DNA of 64,000 nucleotides from NCBI RefSeq assembly GCF_019212185.1, contig NZ_CP078138.1:5991501-6055500 (forward strand). Direction: 5' to 3'. This stretch comes from Pseudomonas fluorescens. GTDB lineage: Bacteria; Pseudomonadota; Gammaproteobacteria; Pseudomonadales; Pseudomonadaceae. Below the pieces are notes generated by a model that worked only from the letters and a program-made list of their open reading frames with translations, had not been told where the DNA came from and did not search any database. The position numbers and the translations under genes are program-made. Below, piece after piece: positions 54,432 through 64,000 of this stretch. Position 1 is the stretch's first letter. Every line of letters starts with the position of its first letter.

Positions 54432-54764
54432 TTACTTGGCCTTGCAGCCACGGCCGATCAAATCATTGGTGGCGACCCAGTACACCAGGCCTTCGTCACC
54501 CTTGAGGTGAAACGCCAACTGGTCGTCGCTGTACAGCGATCCACTGCCAGCGGGCTCGAGTTTCAGGCGATGCACCTGATCATCGGCCAAGCGCACATCC
54601 ACTGCTTCCTGCGCGGCATCGGCGAAGCGCCAGTGCACGACGGCCTGGCTGTCACACACCCAATCGGTCCAGTTATCGGACGCGGCAGGGGCTGACGCCA
54701 GCGGGTTCCAACCAGCACATCCGGCAAGCACTGCCAGGGAGGCCACGGCGATCAAGCCTTTCAT
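54432..54764 (-). CDS. MliC-type lysozyme-inhibitor lipoprotein
   Basis: The 110-residue protein has a lipoprotein signal with lipobox LAGC (MKGLIAVASLAVLAGC). The mature part has the MliC pattern: a WVCDSQAVVHWRF strand, the LYSDDQLAFHLKGDEGLVYWV block and a late cysteine. It would protect peptidoglycan against C-type lysozyme at the outer membrane. It lies between fba and a second small lipoprotein gene. Confidence 0.8.
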   Translation of the reverse strand: MKGLIAVASLAVLAGCAGWNPLASAPAASDNWTDWVCDSQAVVHWRFADAAQEAVDVRLADDQVHRLKLEPAGSGSLYSDDQLAFHLKGDEGLVYWVATNDLIGRGCKAK

Positions 54765-54822
54765 CCATTTTCCTCGGCTGGCGGCAACGGCCGCCGGCAC
54801 TGGCGTTAGTCAGTCAGACCGG

Positions 54823-55044
54823 TCAAGGACATCCCTGTTCCTTGGCCGGTGTGTGCGTCTCGTATTTATCCAGGCCCTCGGGCCCGGAACGCTTGTTGAG
54901 CACCGGATTGGTTTCCGCCTGCCAGTCGGCCTGGTAGCAGCCTTTTTCCGGCGCGCCGGTTTCCGGGTCCTTGGCGACCTTGGGACTGCTCCCGCAACCG
55001 ACCAGCACCGCAGCGGCAATCAACGTCGCTAACGTCTTGACCAT
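54823..55044 (-). CDS. Small lipoprotein, unknown function
   Basis: The 73-residue protein has a lipobox (LATLIAAAVLVGC) and a short hydrophilic, proline-rich mature part with two more cysteines. No domain is recognised. A ggagtg Shine-Dalgarno stands before the ATG at 55044. Its place after pgk matches a small conserved gene I recall in other pseudomonads. Confidence 0.7.
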   Translation of the reverse strand: MVKTLATLIAAAVLVGCGSSPKVAKDPETGAPEKGCYQADWQAETNPVLNKRSGPEGLDKYETHTPAKEQGCP

Positions 55045-55077
55045 GTCAACACTCCTTTGCCTGGTCAACGGGCGGCC

Positions 55078-56241
55078 TTACGCCTTGGCCCGGCTTTCCA
55101 GGACTTCAACGGCTGGCAGCACTTTGCCTTCGACGAATTCGAGGAATGCGCCACCACCGGTAGAAATGTAGGAGATTTGCTCGGCGACGCCATATTTATC
55201 GATGGCCGCCAGAGTATCGCCACCGCCGGCGATGGAGAATGCCGAGCTGTCGGCGATCGCCTGAGCCAGCACTTTGGTGCCGTTGCCGAACTGATCGAAT
55301 TCGAACACGCCCACCGGGCCGTTCCACAGGATGGTTTGCGACGATTTCAGCAGCTCGGCGAAGTGCGCAGCGGTCTGCGGGCCGATGTCGAGGATCATGT
55401 CATCGGCGGCCACGTCGGCGATCAGCTTGACGGTCGCAGCAGCGCTTTCGGCGAATTCCTTGGCCACTACCACGTCCACTGGCAGCGGTACGCTGACCTT
55501 GGCCGCGATGGCGCGCGCGGTGTCCAGCAGGTCCGGCTCGTACAGCGACTTGCCGACCGGGTGACCGGCTGCGGCGAGGAAGGTGTTGGCAATGCCGCCG
55601 CCGACGATCAGTTGATCGCAGATCTGGCTCAGGCTGTTGAGCACGTCGAGCTTGGTCGAGACCTTGGAACCGGCGACGATGGCGGCCATTGGTTGGGCCG
55701 GAGCACCCAGGGCCTTGCCCAGTGCGTCCAGTTCAGCGGCCAGCAATGGGCCAGCGGCTGCAACCTTGGCGAACTTGGCCACGCCGTGGGTCGAACCCTC
55801 GGCGCGGTGCGCGGTGCCGAAGGCGTCCATCACGAACACGTCGCACAGGCCGGCGTACTGCTGGGCCAGTTCGTCGGCGTTCTTTTTCTCGCCCTTGTTG
55901 AAGCGCACGTTTTCGAACAGCACGACGTCGCCGGCCTTGACGTCAACGCCGCCCAGGTAATCGGCCACCAGCGGCACTTCGCGGCCCAGGGCCTTGCTCA
56001 GGTAATCGGCCACCGGCTTGAGGCTGTTCTCGGCCGAGAACTCGCCTTCGGTCGGACGGCCCAGGTGCGAGCAGACCATGACGGCAGCACCTTTTTCCAG
56101 GGCCAGCTTGATGGTCGGCAGCGAAGCCAGGATACGCGCATCGCTGGTGACTACACCGTCCTTGACTGGGACGTTGAGGTCTTCGCGGATCAATACGCGC
56201 TTACCTTGCAGATCGAGGTCGGTCATCTTCAACACGGTCAT
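55078..56241 (-). CDS. pgk: Phosphoglycerate kinase
   Basis: The 387-residue enzyme has the signature [16 protein letters not shown], the substrate block [12 protein letters not shown], and the C-terminal nucleotide motif [16 protein letters not shown]. It interconverts 1,3-bisphosphoglycerate and 3-phosphoglycerate. The start [11 protein letters not shown] is used; MTDLDLQGK five codons later is an alternative. It follows epd after 28 bp. Confidence 0.95.
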   Translation of the reverse strand: MTVLKMTDLDLQGKRVLIREDLNVPVKDGVVTSDARILASLPTIKLALEKGAAVMVCSHLGRPTEGEFSAENSLKPVADYLSKALGREVPLVADYLGGVDVKAGDVVLFENVRFNKGEKKNADELAQQYAGLCDVFVMDAFGTAHRAEGSTHGVAKFAKVAAAGPLLAAELDALGKALGAPAQPMAAIVAGSKVSTKLDVLNSLSQICDQLIVGGGIANTFLAAAGHPVGKSLYEPDLLDTARAIAAKVSVPLPVDVVVAKEFAESAAATVKLIADVAADDMILDIGPQTAAHFAELLKSSQTILWNGPVGVFEFDQFGNGTKVLAQAIADSSAFSIAGGGDTLAAIDKYGVAEQISYISTGGGAFLEFVEGKVLPAVEVLESRAKA

Positions 56242-56269
56242 GGGTCGCAATTCCTGGGGGTTTACTGTT

Positions 56270-57340
56270 TTACACAGCAGGGTTTTGAGAGGCAGAAGGT
56301 TTGATAGCGGTTTGCAGATAGTGTTCAGCAACGTCCAGCATGCGGTTGGCAAAACCCCATTCGTTGTCGAACCAGGCCAGTACATTCACCAGCCTGGGGC
56401 CGGAAACACGGGTCTGACTGGCATCGACGATGGCCGAATGCGGGTCATGATTAAAATCACAGCTTGCGTGTGGAAGCTCGGTGTAGGCCAACAGTCCCTT
56501 GAGCGGGCCGCTGGTGGCGGCCTCGCGCAGGATCCGGTTGACCTCGTCGGCATCGGTGTCGGTCACGGTTTGCAGGGTGATGTCCAGGCACGACACGTTG
56601 ACCGTCGGCACCCGTACGGCTTTGGCCTGGATTCGCCCGGCAAGTTCCGGCAACAGCCGCTCGATACCGCGTGCCAGACCAGTGGACACCGGAATCACCG
56701 ACTGGAACGCCGAACGGGTGCGGCGCAGGTCTTCGTGGTGATAGGCGTCGATCACCGGCTGGTCGTTCATCGCCGAGTGGATCGTGGTGATCGACACGTA
56801 GTCCAGGCCGAGGGCCTGGTCCAGCAAGCGCAACAGCGGCACGCCACAGTTGGTGGTGCAGGAGGCGTTGGACACCAGCAGCTCGTCGCCGCTCAGGCAG
56901 TCCTGATTGACGCCGTAGACGATGGTGGCGTCGACATCCGCCTCGCTGGCCATCGGCTGGGAAAACAGCACCCGCGGTGCGCCGGCGTCGAGAAAGCGCT
57001 GGCCATCGGCGCGGGTGTTGTAGGCACCGGAACATTCAAGCACCAGATCGACGCCCAGGGACGCCCAATCGATGCCTTCGGGGGTGGCACTGCGCAGAAC
57101 CTTCACGCAGTCACCATTAATATGTAGACAATCGCCGTCGACCTTCACCTCACCGGGAAACCGGCCATGGGTGGAGTCGAAGCGTGTCAGGTATTCAATG
57201 CTGGCCATGTCGGCCAAATCGTTGATCGCGACAATTTCAAACCCGGCCTTCTCGCCTCGCTCAAACAACGCACGCAGGACGCAACGACCAATCCGGCCGT
57301 AGCCGTTGAGTGCAACTTTGTAAGGACGCGGTTGAGGCAT
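56270..57340 (-). CDS. epd: Erythrose-4-phosphate dehydrogenase
   Basis: The 356-residue NAD+ enzyme is of the GAPDH type: [13 protein letters not shown] at the start, the catalytic cysteine in SNASCTTNC, and [19 protein letters not shown] near the end. It makes 4-phosphoerythronate for pyridoxal phosphate. Gene order tktA-epd-pgk and the length favour epd over gapA, though the two are hard to part by motif alone. Confidence 0.85.
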   Translation of the reverse strand: MPQPRPYKVALNGYGRIGRCVLRALFERGEKAGFEIVAINDLADMASIEYLTRFDSTHGRFPGEVKVDGDCLHINGDCVKVLRSATPEGIDWASLGVDLVLECSGAYNTRADGQRFLDAGAPRVLFSQPMASEADVDATIVYGVNQDCLSGDELLVSNASCTTNCGVPLLRLLDQALGLDYVSITTIHSAMNDQPVIDAYHHEDLRRTRSAFQSVIPVSTGLARGIERLLPELAGRIQAKAVRVPTVNVSCLDITLQTVTDTDADEVNRILREAATSGPLKGLLAYTELPHASCDFNHDPHSAIVDASQTRVSGPRLVNVLAWFDNEWGFANRMLDVAEHYLQTAIKPSASQNPAV

Positions 57341-57396
57341 GGGGTTCTCGATTACCGTGGTGAATCCGTCAGTGGTGTGCTGCCTGGACCGCCGCT

Positions 57397-57460
57397 ATCG
57401 CGAGCAGGCTCGCTCCCACAAAGTCGGTGTGACCCTGTGGGAGCGAGCCTGCTCGCGAAG
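57397..57460. repeat. REP pair between tktA and epd
   Basis: The arm 'atcgcgagcaggctcgctcccaca' and its inverse are separated by about 17 bp. Confidence 0.85.
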
Positions 57461-57490
57461 ACGGCAATCCAGACAACACAACTGTTGGAC

Positions 57491-59488
57491 TTAGTCTTCC
57501 AGCAGTTCTTCAGCCTGACCCAGGATGTTTTCCAGGGTGAAGCCGAACTCTTCGAACAGGGCTGGCGCCGGCGCCGACTCACCGTAGGTGGTCATGCCGA
57601 TGACGCGGCCTTCCAGGCCCACGTACTTGTACCAGTAGTCCGCGTGAGCGGCTTCGATGGCGATACGCGCGCCCACTTGCAGCGGCAACACCGCTTGCTT
57701 GTAGCCGGCATCCTGGGCATCGAACACGCTGGTGCACGGCATGGAAACCACGCGCACCTTGCGGCCCTGCTCGGTCAGCTTGTCGAACGCCTGAACCGCC
57801 AGGCCCACTTCCGAACCGGTAGCGATCAGGATCAGCTCAGGCTCGCCCGCGCAGTCTTTCAGCACATAGCCACCACGGCTGATGTCGGCAATCTGGCCGG
57901 CATCGCGGGTTTGGTGCTGCAGGTTCTGACGCGAGAAGATCAGTGCCGAAGGACCGTCCTTGCGCTCCAGGGCGAACTTCCAGGCCACGGCCGATTCGAC
58001 CGCGTCACCCGGACGCCAGGTGTCGAGGTTCGGCGTGCAGCGCAGGCTGGCCAGTTGCTCGATTGGCTGGTGAGTCGGACCGTCTTCGCCCAGACCGATG
58101 GAGTCGTGGGTATAGACGTGGATCACGCGCTGCTTCATCAGCGCCGACATGCGTACGGCGTTACGGGCGTATTCCATGAACATCAGGAAGGTCGCGCCGT
58201 AAGGCACCAGGCCGCCGTGCAGGGCAACACCGTTCATGATGGCGGTCATGCCGAATTCGCGCACGCCGTAGTACATATAGTTGCCGCTGGCATCTTCGGC
58301 GGTGACGCCCTTGCAGCCTTTCCACAGGGTCAGGTTGGAGCCGGCCAGGTCAGCCGAACCGCCAAGCACTTCCGGCAGCAGTGGACCGAACGCGTTCAGG
58401 GCGTTCTGGCTGGCTTTACGGCTGGCGATGGTTTCGCCCTTGGCTGCGACTTCAGCGATGTAAGCCGAGGCTTTTTCCGAGAAGTCAGCCGGCAGCTCAC
58501 CGCTCAGGCGACGTACCAGTTCGTTGGCTTCTGTCGGGAAAGCAGCGGAGTAGGCTGCGAAACGCTGATCCCACTCGGCTTCGACTGCACGGCCAGCTTC
58601 CTTGGCATCCCACTCGGCGTAGATATCAGCCGGGATTTCGAAAGGACCGTGGTTCCAGTTCAGCGCCGCACGGGTCAAAGCGATTTCCGCGTCACCCAGT
58701 GGGGCGCCGTGGCAATCTTCCTTGCCTTGCTTGTTCGGCGAACCGAAGCCGATGGTGGTCTTGCAGCAGATCAGGGTCGGCTGCTCGCTCTTGCGGGCGG
58801 TCTCGATGGCGGTCTTGATCTCTTCCGGATCGTGGCCGTCGACGTTGCGGATCACCTGCCAGTTGTAGGCTTCGAAACGCTTCGGCGTGTCATCGGTGAA
58901 CCAGCCTTCGACTTCGCCGTCGATGGAGATGCCGTTGTCATCGTAGAAAGCGATCAGCTTGCCCAGGCCCAGGGTACCGGCCAGGGAAGCGACTTCGTGG
59001 GAAATGCCTTCCATCATGCAGCCATCACCCAGGAACACGTAGGTGTGGTGATCGACGATGTTGTGGGACGGACGGTTGAACTGCGCCGCCAGGACTTTTT
59101 CCGCCAGGGCGAAGCCCACGGCGTTGGCCAGCCCCTGACCCAGTGGACCAGTGGTGGTTTCAACACCCGGGGTGTAGCCGAATTCCGGGTGGCCCGGGGT
59201 GCGGCTGTGCAGTTGACGGAACTGCTTGAGGTCTTCGATCGACAGGTCGTAGCCGGTCAGGTGCAGCAGCGAGTAGATCAACATCGAGCCGTGACCGTTG
59301 GACAGCACGAAGCGGTCACGGTCGGCGAAGGATGGATTGCTCGGGTTGTGCTTGAGGTAGTCACGCCAAAGGACTTCGGCGATATCCGCCATACCCATGG
59401 GGGCACCGGGATGTCCGCTGTTGGCTTTTTGCACGGCATCCATGCTGAGGGCACGAATGGCGTTGGCACGCTCACGACGGCTGGGCAT
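57491..59488 (-). CDS. tktA: Transketolase
   Basis: The 665-residue thiamine-diphosphate enzyme of the pentose-phosphate pathway starts [32 protein letters not shown] and has the ThDP/Mg block ([18 protein letters not shown]), DGHDPEEI and ALIFSRQNL. It makes erythrose-4-phosphate, the substrate of the downstream Epd. It is divergent from sahR-metK across 261 bp. Confidence 0.96.
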   Translation of the reverse strand: MPSRRERANAIRALSMDAVQKANSGHPGAPMGMADIAEVLWRDYLKHNPSNPSFADRDRFVLSNGHGSMLIYSLLHLTGYDLSIEDLKQFRQLHSRTPGHPEFGYTPGVETTTGPLGQGLANAVGFALAEKVLAAQFNRPSHNIVDHHTYVFLGDGCMMEGISHEVASLAGTLGLGKLIAFYDDNGISIDGEVEGWFTDDTPKRFEAYNWQVIRNVDGHDPEEIKTAIETARKSEQPTLICCKTTIGFGSPNKQGKEDCHGAPLGDAEIALTRAALNWNHGPFEIPADIYAEWDAKEAGRAVEAEWDQRFAAYSAAFPTEANELVRRLSGELPADFSEKASAYIAEVAAKGETIASRKASQNALNAFGPLLPEVLGGSADLAGSNLTLWKGCKGVTAEDASGNYMYYGVREFGMTAIMNGVALHGGLVPYGATFLMFMEYARNAVRMSALMKQRVIHVYTHDSIGLGEDGPTHQPIEQLASLRCTPNLDTWRPGDAVESAVAWKFALERKDGPSALIFSRQNLQHQTRDAGQIADISRGGYVLKDCAGEPELILIATGSEVGLAVQAFDKLTEQGRKVRVVSMPCTSVFDAQDAGYKQAVLPLQVGARIAIEAAHADYWYKYVGLEGRVIGMTTYGESAPAPALFEEFGFTLENILGQAEELLED

Positions 59489-59684
59489 CGCTGATCTCCT
59501 GGGGAGTTGAATAAAACGAAACGGAAAAAAGGCGAGCATTTTCCCTCACCCGGGCGCCTCGGGGCAATGACAGATAGTCATCTGAAGGCGTTTTTCCAAT
59601 TGATAACGGCGGTTTCGTCTGGTGAAACCTTTCCGCCATTCGTTAGTTGACTGAAGCTAACGTCAGGAAGTGCCATCTATCGTG

Positions 59685-59708
59685 CAATATCAAAACTTTT
59701 TGATATTG
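59685..59708. promoter_or_regulatory. Perfect palindrome upstream of sahR-metK, probable SahR operator
   Basis: CAATATCAAAA, CT and TTTTGATATTG form a perfect 11-2-11 inverted repeat 41 bp before the sahR start, in the divergent region with tktA. An AT-rich palindrome of this size suits an ArsR-type dimer. Its position suggests that SahR controls its own operon and perhaps tktA. The link to SahR is inferred. A second weaker inverted repeat (CGTTAG...CTAACG) lies at 59641-59662. Confidence 0.75.
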
Positions 59709-59749
59709 AACTTGCGATGGTTTCAACGCGTGTCTAGACTGCCGGGCTT

Positions 59750-60762
59750 ATGAACCTACCCGCGCCTTCCATTCGCCATGACGATTGCGACGAGCTGGCG
59801 GCCCTGTGCAAGGCCGGCGGAGATCCGCTGCGCCTGAATGTATTGCGCGCACTGGCCAACGACTCGTTTGGCGTGCTGGAGCTGGCGCAGATCTTCGCCA
59901 CCGGCCAATCGGGCATGAGCCACCACCTCAAGGTGCTGGCCCAGGCTGACCTGGTTGCCACCCGCCGCGAAGGCAATGCGATTTTCTACCGCCGCGCCCT
60001 GCCTCAGACCGGCCTGATGGGCGGCAAGCTGCACGCCGCCCTGCTCGAAGAAGTCGACAACCTGGTCCTGCCCGGCGACGTCAAAATGCGCATCGCCCAG
60101 GTCCACGGTCAACGAGCAGCCGCGAGCCAGGACTTTTTCTCACGGGTGGCAGATAAATTTCGTGCCCAGCAGGATTTGATCGCCGGCCTGGCGCAGTATC
60201 GCGAAAGCGTATTGGCGCTGCTCGACAAGCTTGACTTCAGTGACAGTGCCACGGCGATTGAAGTCGGCCCCGGCGACGGCGGCTTCCTGCCGGAACTGGC
60301 CCGGCGTTTCAGTCAGGTCACCGCGCTCGACAACAGCCCGGCGATGCTCGAACTGGCGCGCCAAGTGTGTGCCCGCGAAGCACTGGGCAATGTCAGCCTG
60401 CAATTGGCCGATGCCTTGAATGGCGTCAGTCTGGCGGCCGATTGCGTGGTACTGAACATGGTCCTGCACCATTTCGCCGCGCCAGCCGATGCCCTACGGC
60501 ACCTTGCCGGCCTGGTGCAACCGGGCGGCAGCCTGCTGGTTACAGAGTTATGCAGTCACAACCAAAGTTGGGCCAGGGAGGCCTGCGGTGATCTTTGGTT
60601 GGGGTTTGAACAGGACGATCTGGCCCGTTGGGCCACCGCTGCGGGACTCGTTCCCGGGGACAGCCTCTATGTAGGCTTACGTAATGGTTTCCAGATCCAG
60701 GTCCGCCACTTTCAGCGACCGACTGGCGAACTCACCATCGGTAAATTTCAGGAAACATCGAG

Positions 60763-60766
<4 letters not shown>
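59750..60766 (+). CDS. sahR: ArsR-family regulator fused to a SAM-methyltransferase-like domain, SahR-like
   Basis: The 338-residue protein has an N-terminal ArsR winged helix (about 10-90: [43 protein letters not shown]) and a C-terminal Rossmann methyltransferase fold ([19 protein letters not shown], then [25 protein letters not shown]). I match it to SahR, the S-adenosylhomocysteine-responsive regulator of methionine genes reported in Proteobacteria. Its stop overlaps the metK start by four bases (ATGA). This makes a tight feedback unit with metK. Confidence 0.8.
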
Positions 60767-61953
<1,187 letters not shown>

Positions 61954-61963
61954 CCCTGTACTG

Positions 61964-61999
61964 GAAAAGCCCCGCATGGCGCGCCCTGCGGGGCTTTTT
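61964..61999 (+). terminator. Intrinsic terminator after metK
   Basis: AAAAGCCCCGCA, a ten-base loop and TGCGGGGCTTTTT form a strong stem with a T5 tail. Confidence 0.9.
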
Positions 62000-62192
62000 C
62001 ATGGGCGATGAAAAAGTCTGCCCAAGGTGCTGGCAGCAAATGGTTACCGGATTGAGTACCCCCTGGTGGCCACGAGCTTGCTACCATTGACGGTTTCTGC
62101 GAGCGCAACGGACGATAGGAAACCTACGCCTGTTGCCGTGCTCCAACCGACTTCCTGCTCGCGATCGATCAACTTTTCAAAACGGAGCCTTC

Positions 62193-62588
62193 ATGAAACT
62201 TCTTGCACCGCTCGCCCTGTTGACCCTGTGCAGCGCCCTCGCCGCTCCCGCGATGGCCACCGAGCAAGCACCTGAACTCACCGGCTGCGCCGCCAAGCGC
62301 CAGTCCATCGCCACCCAGATCGAACAAGCCAAGGCCCACGGCAATGCCGAACAGCAGGCTGGCCTGGAAAAAGCCCTGAGCGAAGTCACCACCCACTGCA
62401 CTGACGCGTCACTGAAGAAAGAGCGCGAAAACAAGGTGCTGGACGCCAAGCATGAAGTCAGCAAGCGTCAAGCCGATCTCGACAAAGCCATGAAGAAGGG
62501 CGATCCGGAGAAGATCAACAAGCGCAAGGACAAGCTCGCCGAGTCGCGCAAGGAATTGCAGGAAGCGCTGGACGAGTTGGACAAGTAA
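62193..62588 (+). CDS. DUF1090 (YqjC-like) periplasmic protein
   Basis: The 131-residue protein has a signal peptide (MKLLAPLALLTLCSALAAPAMA) and a highly charged, coiled-coil mature part (ENKVLDAKHEVSKRQADLDKAMKKGDPEKINKRKDKLAESRKELQEALDEL). The two cysteines in the first half match DUF1090/YqjC proteins. Its role is unknown. It is monocistronic. Confidence 0.82.
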   Translation: MKLLAPLALLTLCSALAAPAMATEQAPELTGCAAKRQSIATQIEQAKAHGNAEQQAGLEKALSEVTTHCTDASLKKERENKVLDAKHEVSKRQADLDKAMKKGDPEKINKRKDKLAESRKELQEALDELDK

Positions 62589-62620
62589 CAGGCCGGTTTT
62601 GCGGGGGGCTTGAGGGCCTA

Positions 62621-62698
62621 TTCGCTGGCAAGCCAACTCCTACAGTGGATCGGCAGCACACCACCAATACCCTGTGGGAGCTGGCTTGCCAGCGATGG
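62621..62698. repeat. REP pair, ctggcttgccagcg type
   Basis: 'Ttcgctggcaagccaactcctaca' is followed by 'ctgtgggagctggcttgccagcgat', the second-type REP also found near 31856. Confidence 0.8.
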
Positions 62699-62719
62699 CT
62701 TCAGACCAGACTACCGAGA

Positions 62720-63169
62720 TCAATGATCCCGGAACTGTTTATGGCAGGCACTGCAGGCATCTTCGACTTTCTGTACCGCAGGGCCCAGATTGCTGGCCTT
62801 GTAGGGCTGGATCTGGCTGGCAATCACCAATTCACCGGTGGCCGCCTCGAGGGTGCGGGCCATTTCCTGGAAGCGTGCCTGCTTCTCCCAGACATCGGCG
62901 GTGGCACTGCTGTGATCTTCTTCACGAACCTGCGGGAAATGTTTCCACGGCTCATGGGACAAAGCATCGAGCTTGACCGCGCCCTCGGCGAATTTCGCGC
63001 CATCGAACGGGACCCGCCCGCGCAACATGCCGCCCAGGTCCTCGCCCGTCTTGAGCATTTGCTTGAAGATCGCCTTGCGCTGGCCCAGTGGCGAGTTGGG
63101 ATCGACACCGCCACAGGCGGTCAGGGTCAGGCAGGCCAGCAATACAACTGAAATTCGTTTAAGCGTCAT
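62720..63169 (-). CDS. Cytochrome c'-type lipoprotein
   Basis: The 149-residue protein has a lipobox (VVLLACLTLTAC) and one heme c site, CSACH, eleven residues from its C-terminus, with the four-helix pattern of class II cytochrome c'. Family members bind NO or help in stress protection. It is divergent from mltA. Confidence 0.85.
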   Translation of the reverse strand: MTLKRISVVLLACLTLTACGGVDPNSPLGQRKAIFKQMLKTGEDLGGMLRGRVPFDGAKFAEGAVKLDALSHEPWKHFPQVREEDHSSATADVWEKQARFQEMARTLEAATGELVIASQIQPYKASNLGPAVQKVEDACSACHKQFRDH

Positions 63170-63296
63170 GGTGGCTCAAGGTCCGGAATTCGGCGGCCAG
63201 TATCCTCGCCTCGACCGCAAAGACCAATAGCCCTATTAACAATACGGGTTGCCGCAGCCGCCCATACGCTGCGCCAACCAGCACAGGAAGTACCGC

Positions 63297-64000
63297 ATGA
63301 ACAATCGCTTCAAGGCCTGGGGCAAGACCCTGGCCTGGACCGTCCCGATGATCGCCCTGCTTGCCGGTTGCAACGGTGGCGACAACACCAAGCCGCAGAC
63401 CCACGCCATCGCCACCTACTCCAGCGCCACCTGGGACGCCCTGCCGGCGGTCTCGGACAGCGACCTGCTGGCCGGTTTTGGCTCATGGCGCAGCGCCTGC
63501 ACTCGACTCAAGAATGATCCGGTCTGGGGCCAGACCTGCGCCGCAGCAGCCAGCGTGGCCATGGAACCCGGCGCGGTGCGCAGTTTTCTCAAGGAACACT
63601 TGCAGGTCTACGGCCTGCGCTCTTCGGGCGGCAACGCCAATGGCCTGATCACCGGCTACTACGAGCCGGTCTATCCGGGCAGCCTGACTCAAACCCCAAG
63701 CGCCCATGTGCCGATCTATGGCGTGCCGGACGACATGATCATCGTCGCCCTCGACAGCCTCTACCCGGAACTCAAGGGCAAGCGCCTGCGCGGTCGCCTT
63801 GAGGGTCGCGTGTTGAAGCCATACGACGATGCCGCGACCATCGAGAGCAAAGGCGTGAAGGCGCCGGTGGTGGCCTGGCTGACCGATCCGATGGACCTGC
63901 AATTCCTGCAAATCCAGGGTTCCGGGCGGGTCCAGCTGGCTGACGGCCGCCAACTGCGCATCGCCTATGCCGACCAGAACGGCCACCCCTACCGCCCCAT
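63297..64000 (+). CDS. mltA: Membrane-bound lytic transglycosylase A, 3' end outside window
   Basis: The visible 234 codons start with a lipoprotein signal (lipobox ALLAGC) and show MltA blocks: DLLAGFGSWRSACTRL, NGLITGYYEPVYPGSL and LQFLQIQGSGRVQLADG, then AYADQNGHPY. The last of these belongs to the double-psi barrel. It cuts peptidoglycan glycan strands at the outer membrane. The catalytic Asp lies beyond the window. Confidence 0.92.
   Translation, partial: MNNRFKAWGKTLAWTVPMIALLAGCNGGDNTKPQTHAIATYSSATWDALPAVSDSDLLAGFGSWRSACTRLKNDPVWGQTCAAAASVAMEPGAVRSFLKEHLQVYGLRSSGGNANGLITGYYEPVYPGSLTQTPSAHVPIYGVPDDMIIVALDSLYPELKGKRLRGRLEGRVLKPYDDAATIESKGVKAPVVAWLTDPMDLQFLQIQGSGRVQLADGRQLRIAYADQNGHPYRP

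Noticed and set aside
57167..59494. Long plus-strand open frame opposite tktA
   Set aside because: Antisense shadow of transketolase; composition follows codon bias of the real gene.

Overview
The window is chromosomal DNA of a fluorescent-group Pseudomonas. This follows from the gene order, which matches what I remember of the P. aeruginosa gbc-dgc-cdh-cbc-bet region and its metK-tktA-epd-pgk-fba region, from the high-GC coding style, and from many REP-type palindromes carrying a 'gagcgagcctgctcgcga' core. No database search was possible, so names rest on recognised motifs, lengths and synteny.

Region 1 (1-33.7 kb) is an almost complete quaternary-amine catabolic block. Choline enters by BetT or the Cbc ABC system, and BetA and BetB oxidise it to glycine betaine under the repressor BetI. 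Gamma-butyrobetaine dioxygenase makes carnitine; CaiX, CdhA, CdhC and CdhB bind and convert carnitine to glycine betaine under CdhR. GbcAB demethylates glycine betaine, and DgcAB with a dedicated ETF pair demethylates dimethylglycine. SdaB finishes the route by turning serine into pyruvate. GbdR is the expected master activator. An orphan RHS tip gene and a cluster of DnaA-box-bearing repeats lie between gbcA and the ETF genes.

Region 2 (33.8-35.6 kb) is a visibly AT-richer cassette behind the betA terminator: a short clavaminate-synthase-like dioxygenase homologue overlapping an AzlC/AzlD exporter pair. It is the best candidate here for an undescribed small system.

Region 3 (35.7-53.2 kb) is mixed: an RraA-like protein, a TldD/TldE-like protease pair, an MdtD-like MFS pump, a 158-bp hairpin element, the helicase DbpA, a YhiN-like flavoprotein, YccS, a periplasmic solute-binding protein, an ElaA-like acetyltransferase, a winged-helix protein, a YgjP-like metallopeptidase, a REC-PAS-GGDEF-EAL protein, a PL7 alginate lyase and a periplasmic broad-specificity amino acid racemase.

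Region 4 (53.2-64 kb) is core metabolism: fba, two small lipoproteins, pgk, epd and tktA on the minus strand, then divergent sahR-metK behind a perfect palindrome, a DUF1090 protein, a c'-type cytochrome lipoprotein and the start of mltA.

No rRNA, tRNA, CRISPR array, insertion sequence or prophage gene was recognised.
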